DNA of 11,058 bases, from NCBI GenBank assembly GCA_034440595.1, contig JAWXCH010000006.1:1-11058 (forward strand), written 5' to 3'. How positions within the stretch are numbered: the stretch's first letter is position 1; every line of letters starts with the position of its first letter. Origin of the DNA: JAWXCH01 sp034440595. Lineage in GTDB: Bacteria > Planctomycetota > Planctomycetia > Pirellulales > JALHPA01. The notes under the pieces are model-generated. The model had not been told where the DNA came from. It did no database searches and saw only the letters and a list, made by a program, of their open reading frames with translations. Below are positions 5,169 to 11,058 of the stretch, piece after piece. The translations under genes were made by a program, and so were the position numbers.

Positions 5169-8100
5169 CTACTTAGCTTCGACCGGAGTTTTGGCCGGCT
5201 CAGCTTCCTTCGGCTTCGCAGTGTCAGCTTCCTTCGGCTTTGCAGCATCCTCATTCGGCTTCGCCGGGCGCATGTTTTCGGTGAAGAAGGCGATATCGTC
5301 GCCAAAATCGCTGTCGTTGTCGTAGTGGCCGCCGCTGTCTTTGCCGTCATGCCCGAACGAATAGAGCAATACTCCATCACCACTGGAGCGATAGACGAGG
5401 GGCTTGCCTCCGTACCGATCCGGCGGAATCTCTTTTACGTACTTTGGTACCAGCTCGTCTAGTTTTTTGGGAAATTGACCACGGTCGTTCTTATAGAGTG
5501 CCAAGGCAATGGCCAGGTCCTGCAGGTTAGTCTGTGTTTGACTTCGACTTCCCGCTATGTCGAGTGAGACAATCGCCGGCATGAACAATGCTTCGATTAA
5601 TTGTGCCAGGAGCTTGGATCGCCCTTCTTCCGTGAGCGCGGTCATACTATTTTTCAACAGGTTCGCAGGCTCAAACGCCAAGTCTTTGGCCATCAGACGG
5701 AGTCGTTCGTCGTATTCCTTCCAGGCAGCGGCACGCTTGACCGGATCCGGAATACTCTGAATCTCTACCAACTTATCGTATAGCGCATTGGTTTTGCGCA
5801 GAACCGAATCGAAGTCCCACAGCAGGCGGCGGGCCGTATAACCAATCTGACGGCCGCGAACCAATTTCCGGATCGGGTTTGATCCCCGGAAGGCATATTC
5901 CAGAAAGTCTGTCGTGCCCGTTTGTGCAACGTAGCAGGCTGCGCTCAGCGCCGAGTACCGTTCGGCATAGCTGTACATCCGCACTGGAGCGTAGTTTAAC
6001 GGGCTTTGCTGGTAGAACGTCCGCAGACGTTGAAGTTGCTCTTTGGTCACTTTTGGATGAAACACGATCGCGTTTGTCGGCCGGAGGCCAGCGCTTTGGA
6101 TGGCCCTGCCAATGAGCCATTCGACTGTAAAGCCAGGATCGCTGTAATATGTTGCCATCCGGTGAATATTTTCGAGATCGGTAATCGCGTCATCCAGCCG
6201 ACCTTCGCCGATAGCAAGTTGTGCCCGTGATTCCAGCACTAGAGCGAGCTGTCGGAACTCATTCACATAAATCAGCAGTGCCGCGACCAACGGCGCATCA
6301 TCCTGTTCCATCACTGCCGGAGAGAAGAACTTGGTTCGAGTTTTCAGGTCGGCCAGTTTGGCCAGCACTACCTCTTGTGACTTTAGCCACGCGGCAACAT
6401 GCGGATTCTCCTTGGCCGTCCACGGTCGCCCAAACGTCATTTCGTAGAGTCGCTCCTCCCAATATCCGCGCAGCGACTGCTCATCGACCGTGTCTCCATC
6501 CAGTAATTGCATTCTGGCCCGATCTTCGGCCGTCAGCTGGGGCAGTTTATTGGTCGGAACTGATCGGAAATACTCGTACCAACTTTGGAGATACTTTCCA
6601 TTTCTCGGCAGCGGGTCGATTCCCAATAGTCGATAGTAGTCCGCGCCGCTCTTAGTTAGTTGCTCTCCTTTATCTGGATTGGCAAAGATCACCAACGTAG
6701 GGTTAATCATCCTCACCAGCACCACCGCCGCGTTGTTTTCCGGCGTGACCCCTTTGCTGAACTCATTGTTCAGCGCGGTGAGATAGTCCGGGTAACCACT
6801 CGGCAAGAGCGGCTCGGTAACAACGGTGGTCTCTTTGCCGATGGTCACCAGCGGCTTCTCGAGCTTGGCTTCCTTTTCAGCCTTTGCAGCTTTCGGAGTG
6901 CCGGCTTTCGCGGCATCGCCTTCCTTCGGGACTGGTTCAGGTTTCGGCGCTTCCTTCGGTTCTGCCGCTTTAGCTGTCCCCTCCTTGGTAGTCTCAGACT
7001 TCTTCGCAGGTTCGTCGGTTTTTTCCTCAGTTGCTTTTGCGGCAGGATCGATCGAACTCTTCAATGCCGCAGCAATGGCTTCTCGTTCCTCTTTGCTATT
7101 CCTGCTAGAGATGGAAAAGTGTTGACTAATCTGCGTATTGATTAGCGGAGCGGTGACAACTTGATCGTCTACCAGAACCGCCATCCACCTGAGCACGTTG
7201 TTCTTCGTCAGGTTGGCTAATTTTCCGCCCCCTATGGCATCAAGCTTGACTTGAATTTCTGCAGGAACTTGAGACTTCTCAGTAAATCGTCCCTCCTTTT
7301 GGCTCACAGAGATAATCGACCAAGCATCCTTACCGGTGCCCGGAAGCATGACATCCTCAGGCGCGGTACTAAGCAACACATATCGCTGTTTGTTGTGTTC
7401 GGCGACGATGGCGAATTTAGGTATATCTTTTTCTCCTTGCACGGCAAACCATTGAAATTTGTCGCCTCGTTTACGCGCCGGCTCCGGGCCAAGGCGGACA
7501 AGCTCGTCTTTGCCATTCCAATCGGCAGGCAGATTCGGCGGTTGTTTGTCGGTGCCATTTGGGTCAGCCACGATTCGGAATGATAGTCGCGGTGGTTTGA
7601 TGGCTTTCGCGCGCTCGATCATCTGTCGACGCTTGGCCAGCCAGGTATATCCGTCACCGTTTCCTCCGAAGGGGTCAAACACATGAGGACCGACCATGGA
7701 CTGTGATTTTTTATCCAACTTTTGCAACGGGGCCACCGCATCGACCAGTAGCTTACTGAGCGCGGCAGCAAGTTCTTTGTCATCGGCTTCGGCGGACCAA
7801 CTTGCTTCCACGCCCAGATATCGCAGCTCGTGAATCAATGCGATATCGACGACAGGTTCCTTCGGTGGCTTCTGGACACTCAAGTAGATGCTAAATTGTT
7901 TTCCGGCGGCAGAAGAATTATCCACGGTGCGGTCTGAATTTTTATTGCTAGCCACATAGAACGAGACAAGCGATTCGTTTTGGCGCTGCGGTTTTGGATC
8001 GATCACTCCCGACCATTGCGGTGATTGCTTGATCGCAGGAAATTTCTCCGCCAACTTGATGATGCCCTGCCGCAAATCTTTCTCTGCCTTGGCAAATGCC

Positions 8101-11058
8101 GTATCTCGTTCCACCAAAAACTGCTTAGGCACGCCGAACACAACGGAAGTTTCGACTTTGGAGTACTTTGACAGTGGCTGCTCGATGCGGTCCATCCAAT
8201 CCTGCGGCACCTCTCCAGCTTCATCGCGAGTTAGAACAACAACCAGATCTGCGATATCTTCACCTTTTTCGGAGCGCGGTGTGCTGGTATCTGCTTGAAT
8301 CGGATTCGCGTAGACCAGCTTCACTTTTGTCGCAGGTCGCAATACTATGCGCACAAGCTCTTCGTCGATTGGATTTGTGGAAAGCGCCTGGCCAAGCATG
8401 AACTCTGGAGATGGACCCGGTCGTGGATTGACGGGCGATGGTTGCGGCTGCTTTTTGGGGTCTAACTTCGCAGAATCTTTTTCGCCGTCGGCGGATTCTT
8501 TTCCACCCGGCACCGCCGCCAGCAGAATCGGATTCTCCTTGGCAATGATCTCTGCCGCGCGTTGGTCCAGTTCGCGGAATGGTTTCTGGGAATCGACTAC
8601 CAGCTTTGTGAGCGCCGCTTCCAGGTTGGGATCACCGGCAGAGTGGAAAAAAGCTCCTGTTAGCCCGAGCGCGGGGAATATCGACGATGTCGCCATTTGT
8701 CGCTGAATATTAGGAGTTTCCAAAACCACAAGAATCTCGAATTGCTCATGCTTGGGGACGATATTAAGCGGCCCGGTATCTTTGCTGCGAGGTCCATTCA
8801 GATCCCGATAATTAAATTGGAGTCGGCCGAGCGGCTCTCCCGCCGCCGGTTTGAGCAATTGTTCCCAAGTTGGAGTTTTTAGAAATGGAAATTGGTCGCC
8901 GAGCTTATAAAGACCGGTCCGCAGCTTTTCGTCTGCCTTAGTGAACTCTGCATCGCGCGCTGCAAGGAATTCATCACGGATGCCCAGTTTCAGGTCCGCG
9001 TAGACGATGGAGTGATCCTTCATGGGCTCGGTGATGCGGTCGATCCATTCTTCCGGAACCTCGCCTGCTTTCTTACGAGGCAGCTCCACTTGCGATGGAC
9101 GAGGTCCTGTGCCAACCGGATCTCTATAGCGAATAGTACCTCCAACCATCGGCCGCAAAATCTTGCGCAGCCGTTCTTCGTCGATTGGCTTGGTAGCCAG
9201 TGCCTTCTCCAGTAACCGCTCAGCACGCTCTTGCAGGCCCTTGGAACTGACCGCCTGCAATAGAATCGGATTCTCGGCAGCAATAATGGCTGCCGCCTGA
9301 TCATCGAGCTTGTCGAGTGTTTCCAACGCCGCATGTCTTAGCCTCCATAGCGCCGTTTCCAGATTCCGATTGTCGGCGCGAGTATCCAGTTGCCCCATCA
9401 ACCCCAAGCAGGTGAACCCTTGAGACGTGGCGGGGCGATTTCTGCCCGATTCTGGTTGCTCCAAATCGATCAGGATTCTAAATCGCTGTTGATCGGCAAC
9501 TAATGCTTGTTCTGTGTTTGTGCTGGAGAAAGATAACTCCAATTTGAGTTGTTCCGCGTGCTCTGGAACTTTTACATCGGTCAGATGATTCCAGTTCTCC
9601 GCCTTCTTGATATACGGAAACTCTTCGGCCAGCTTCACTACTCCATCACGTAAATCCGCATGAGCCTTGGCGACTGCTCGGTCTCTTCTCTCGCGAAGTT
9701 CTTTCGGCACGGCAAACGTGAGCAACACCTGCACGTTCGGGCTGTTCTTCAGTGGAGCCTTGATGATCTCCGCCCAATTCGCTGGCAACGCGCCGGACTT
9801 GTCTCGCAGCAGACGCACCGAATCGACGTTTGCATCGGGCATTGTTGCCGGAGTTCCTCCGAGAGGCAAAGGTTGCCTGCCCGGTATACCGTAGCCAATA
9901 GAAATTTCCAGAACTGGCCGCAGCACCTGCGCCAGCAGCTTTTCATCCATCGGCTTTGCCAATAATCCCTTCTCAGCAAGCATCACTGCGCTGTTCCAAA
10001 GCTCGTAGGTGGAGATGGGTATTGGAGGGCCTAGCTCCGCTTCACGTTCAACTACTTCTACGAGAGAGGGAGCATCTGGCTGGTGCGCGGTTTCGTTCAC
10101 CTCCGGCACGTCCACTTTCGCGTCGCTCTCTGACTTCCCTTCCGTGGCAGGTGCTTCCACAACAGGTTCCACTGCAGCTGGTTCTGCCCCTGCCGGCGAC
10201 AGCATCGCCAGCGGCAACACAATTGCACACAGCACCAGCAGCACCACTGCCAGCCCGGTCCAGGTGAGAGTCTTGCGGTTGCGGTTAAAATCCAGAATCC
10301 CGCGGAGGCGACCTTCTAGTTGGCTTGGCCGTGCCATCGAAATGGCCGCCGCCCCGACGAGCCGATCCGGGCGGAGCTTGACCGCCGTTAGCAGTAGCTC
10401 GGCATAGTCGGCGTTCTTCCTCTGCTCTGCCGTCAGAACCAGATCATCGCAGGCTTGCTCGCGTTCGGCCGCCATCCGCCAGGATGCAACCCAGACGAGT
10501 GGGTGAAACCAGTACAGCGCACAGACAGACCGGGCCAGCAATTGCCAGACCGAGTCGTACCGTTTGACGTGTGCCAGTTCGTGCAGCAGCACCAGTTGCC
10601 GCCGTTTGGTGTCCCAGCGTTCGGCGATGCTTGGCAGCAAAATCACCGGGCGGACGATCCCCCAGTGCATGGGCATGCAGCGATTGGTCCCTTGCAGCAA
10701 ACTGACGCTGCGGCGGATTTGGAGTTCGACCATCGCCTGCTGAAGCAGCGGCGGCCAGCTCCCGCGTTCGATCAACCGGCTGTTGCGGCGGATTCGTCGG
10801 AGCATCAGCCCGCTGATGGCAATCGGGGCCAGTGCCAGCGTCACTCCGACTAGCCAAAGTGTAAAGAGCCACGTCGAAAGCATGTTGGCAGCGGCGGCTG
10901 CGGGCATTGTTTCCGTCGTTGCAATTGCAGCAACAGGCTCTGAAGGTATCGCAGTTTCGTCTGGCAAATCGGCCGCTGCGGTGGCCGGTTCATCGATCAA
11001 TTCAGACGGCAGCGGGTTCTGTAGCCCGCGAGGGAAGCGATCGTCGAATCGCCCGAAC
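5169..11058 (-). CDS. giant chimeric M56 (BlaR1/MecR1-type) membrane metallopeptidase, 5' partial
   Basis: The frame stays open to the right edge, so the start lies outside; 1962 residues are visible. Numbering here counts the TTG codon at 11000 as residue 1. A membrane helix (41-65) precedes the M56 zinc peptidase: HELAHVKRYD (140-149, His140/Glu141/His144), a second hydrophobic segment (155-174) and EREQACDD (179-186, Glu181 the likely third ligand). A helix at 246-268 leads to the outside, as in BlaR1. Then follow a Pro/Ala/Glu linker (270-325), three tandem repeats (336-584, 592-830, 868-1100), a SecD P1-like domain (1137-1315), a Lys/Ala/Glu/Pro linker (1318-1385), a mostly helical region (1400-1805), a GspG-like module (1808-1906) and a KPKEA tail. 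In BlaR1 relatives the outer part senses a ligand and the peptidase inactivates a BlaI-type repressor; no penicillin-binding domain is visible. A repressor gene just beyond the right edge would be expected. The ligand is unknown, and no frameshift is seen. Confidence 0.9.
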   Translation of the reverse strand, partial: FGRFDDRFPRGLQNPLPSELIDEPATAAADLPDETAIPSEPVAAIATTETMPAAAAANMLSTWLFTLWLVGVTLALAPIAISGLMLRRIRRNSRLIERGSWPPLLQQAMVELQIRRSVSLLQGTNRCMPMHWGIVRPVILLPSIAERWDTKRRQLVLLHELAHVKRYDSVWQLLARSVCALYWFHPLVWVASWRMAAEREQACDDLVLTAEQRKNADYAELLLTAVKLRPDRLVGAAAISMARPSQLEGRLRGILDFNRNRKTLTWTGLAVVLLVLCAIVLPLAMLSPAGAEPAAVEPVVEAPATEGKSESDAKVDVPEVNETAHQPDAPSLVEVVEREAELGPPIPISTYELWNSAVMLAEKGLLAKPMDEKLLAQVLRPVLEISIGYGIPGRQPLPLGGTPATMPDANVDSVRLLRDKSGALPANWAEIIKAPLKNSPNVQVLLTFAVPKELRERRDRAVAKAHADLRDGVVKLAEEFPYIKKAENWNHLTDVKVPEHAEQLKLELSFSSTNTEQALVADQQRFRILIDLEQPESGRNRPATSQGFTCLGLMGQLDTRADNRNLETALWRLRHAALETLDKLDDQAAAIIAAENPILLQAVSSKGLQERAERLLEKALATKPIDEERLRKILRPMVGGTIRYRDPVGTGPRPSQVELPRKKAGEVPEEWIDRITEPMKDHSIVYADLKLGIRDEFLAARDAEFTKADEKLRTGLYKLGDQFPFLKTPTWEQLLKPAAGEPLGRLQFNYRDLNGPRSKDTGPLNIVPKHEQFEILVVLETPNIQRQMATSSIFPALGLTGAFFHSAGDPNLEAALTKLVVDSQKPFRELDQRAAEIIAKENPILLAAVPGGKESADGEKDSAKLDPKKQPQPSPVNPRPGPSPEFMLGQALSTNPIDEELVRIVLRPATKVKLVYANPIQADTSTPRSEKGEDIADLVVVLTRDEAGEVPQDWMDRIEQPLSKYSKVETSVVFGVPKQFLVERDTAFAKAEKDLRQGIIKLAEKFPAIKQSPQWSGVIDPKPQRQNESLVSFYVASNKNSDRTVDNSSAAGKQFSIYLSVQKPPKEPVVDIALIHELRYLGVEASWSAEADDKELAAALSKLLVDAVAPLQKLDKKSQSMVGPHVFDPFGGNGDGYTWLAKRRQMIERAKAIKPPRLSFRIVADPNGTDKQPPNLPADWNGKDELVRLGPEPARKRGDKFQWFAVQGEKDIPKFAIVAEHNKQRYVLLSTAPEDVMLPGTGKDAWSIISVSQKEGRFTEKSQVPAEIQVKLDAIGGGKLANLTKNNVLRWMAVLVDDQVVTAPLINTQISQHFSISSRNSKEEREAIAAALKSSIDPAAKATEEKTDEPAKKSETTKEGTAKAAEPKEAPKPEPVPKEGDAAKAGTPKAAKAEKEAKLEKPLVTIGKETTVVTEPLLPSGYPDYLTALNNEFSKGVTPENNAAVVLVRMINPTLVIFANPDKGEQLTKSGADYYRLLGIDPLPRNGKYLQSWYEYFRSVPTNKLPQLTAEDRARMQLLDGDTVDEQSLRGYWEERLYEMTFGRPWTAKENPHVAAWLKSQEVVLAKLADLKTRTKFFSPAVMEQDDAPLVAALLIYVNEFRQLALVLESRAQLAIGEGRLDDAITDLENIHRMATYYSDPGFTVEWLIGRAIQSAGLRPTNAIVFHPKVTKEQLQRLRTFYQQSPLNYAPVRMYSYAERYSALSAACYVAQTGTTDFLEYAFRGSNPIRKLVRGRQIGYTARRLLWDFDSVLRKTNALYDKLVEIQSIPDPVKRAAAWKEYDERLRLMAKDLAFEPANLLKNSMTALTEEGRSKLLAQLIEALFMPAIVSLDIAGSRSQTQTNLQDLAIALALYKNDRGQFPKKLDELVPKYVKEIPPDRYGGKPLVYRSSGDGVLLYSFGHDGKDSGGHYDNDSDFGDDIAFFTENMRPAKPNEDAAKPKEADTAKPKEAEPAKTPVEAK
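5200..5245 (-). repeat. 24-bp period repeat encoding the C-terminal KPKEA tail
   Basis: Two 22-base copies (5200-5221 and 5224-5245) differ at one position and encode the repeated K-P-K-E-A units at the end of the M56 protein; a more diverged unit lies just upstream in the gene. The tail is charged and probably disordered. Confidence 0.8.
5283..5579 (-). other. GspG/pseudopilin-like C-terminal module of the M56 protein
   Basis: Residues 1808-1906 contain NLQDLAIALALYKNDRGQFP, then LDELVPKYVKEIPPDRYGGK, LLYSFGHDGKDSGG and an Asp-rich loop. This order (helix, YPxxLxxLVPxYxxxxPxDPWG-like strand, LYSxGxDG, acidic loop) is that of the globular part of type II secretion major pseudopilins. There is no pilin signal or N-terminal hydrophobic helix attached, so it is a detached domain. 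Similar ends occur on other planctomycete proteins, to my knowledge. Confidence 0.6.
7056..7592 (-). other. SecD P1-head-like domain inside the M56 protein
   Basis: Residues 1137-1315 begin with RLSFRIVADPNG, like the strand opening the SecD periplasmic P1 region, then RYVLLS, then VKLDAIGGGKLANLTKNNV followed by RWMAVLVDDQVVTAPLI (the second block at 7140-7187), and end with an E/A-rich helix at the place of the SecD ARxLAxxLRSG segment. In SecD the same order reads as an E-G-A-xx-F-xx-L-T block and an LAIVLDGxVxSAPxI block. None of the SecD membrane helices is present. The assignment rests on motif order recalled from the family. Confidence 0.68.
7701..8399 (-). repeat. protein repeat unit 3 of the M56 chimera
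   Basis: Residues 868-1100 contain the ordered blocks NPIDEELVRIVLRP, AGEVPQDWMDRIEQPLSKYS, VERDTAFAKAEKDLRQGIIK and ELAAALSKLLVDAVAPLQKL. It lacks the AENPILL ending shared by the other two units and is followed directly by the SecD-like domain. Fold unknown. Confidence 0.85.
8511..9227 (-). repeat. protein repeat unit 2 of the M56 chimera
   Basis: Residues 592-830 contain KPIDEERLRKILRP, AGEVPEEWIDRITEPMKDHS, AARDAEFTKADEKLRTGLYK, NLEAALTKLVVDSQKPFREL and AKENPILLAAV. A charged, proline-rich linker of about 37 residues separates it from unit 3. Confidence 0.85.
9249..9995 (-). repeat. protein repeat unit 1 of the M56 chimera
   Basis: Residues 336-584 contain KPMDEKLLAQVLRP, SGALPANWAEIIKAPLKNS, ERRDRAVAKAHADLRDGVVK, NLETALWRLRHAALETLDKL and AAENPILLQAV, matching units 2 and 3 block by block. 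It is the first folded part after the last M56 membrane helix and its linker, so it should face away from the cytoplasm. Confidence 0.85.

Noticed and set aside
6660..7145. 161-codon open frame on the + strand inside the M56 gene
   Set aside because: The Phe/Arg/Cys-rich translation is the complement of the Lys/Glu/Ala/Pro linker and its surroundings; no signal or domain supports a gene.

Overview
The window looks like a stretch of a planctomycete chromosome, probably Pirellulales. This is inferred from the protein types (a GlmU-like sugar nucleotidyltransferase fused to a beta-helix, an S41 protease with a short N-terminal anchor, a giant M56 sensor-peptidase chimera), the moderate GC content, long intergenic gaps and palindromic dispersed repeats. 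No RNA gene, CRISPR array, transposase or complete mobile element is visible.

Layout. Four genes lie on the + strand. (1) 1-1233 is the 3' part of a GlmU-type protein whose start is left of the window. (2) 1348-2220 is metF, with a TTG start and a good ribosome binding site. (3) 2706-4208 is a membrane-anchored S41/PDZ C-terminal processing protease. (4) 4481-4831 is a small, highly charged helical lipoprotein, followed by a very strong intrinsic terminator at 4889-4929. Converging on them from the right is one huge - strand gene (5169-11058, 1962 residues visible, N-terminus outside the window). It starts as a BlaR1/MecR1-type M56 zinc peptidase and continues with three tandem copies of an unrecognised domain of about 230-250 residues, a domain resembling the P1 head of SecD, a Lys/Glu/Ala/Pro linker, a long helical region, and a C-terminal module resembling type II secretion pseudopilin GspG.

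The gaps hold repeats. After metF there is a 26-bp imperfect inverted repeat (2242-2340) whose arms are themselves hairpins. Two copies of a composite repeat (a conserved ACCGCAGAG end plus a 27-bp-arm palindrome) lie at 2416-2560 and 4958-5092 in opposite orientation, bracketing the protease and lipoprotein genes.

How the genes fit together. GlmU-like and MetF are housekeeping functions: cell-envelope sugar nucleotide supply and methyl-folate for methionine. The protease, the lipoprotein and most of the M56 chimera would act at or outside the cytoplasmic membrane. The candidate for a previously undescribed system is the M56 chimera. It has the N-terminal architecture of a sensor that clips a repressor, but its sensor part is not a penicillin-binding domain; it is an array of novel repeats plus pieces related to protein-export machinery.
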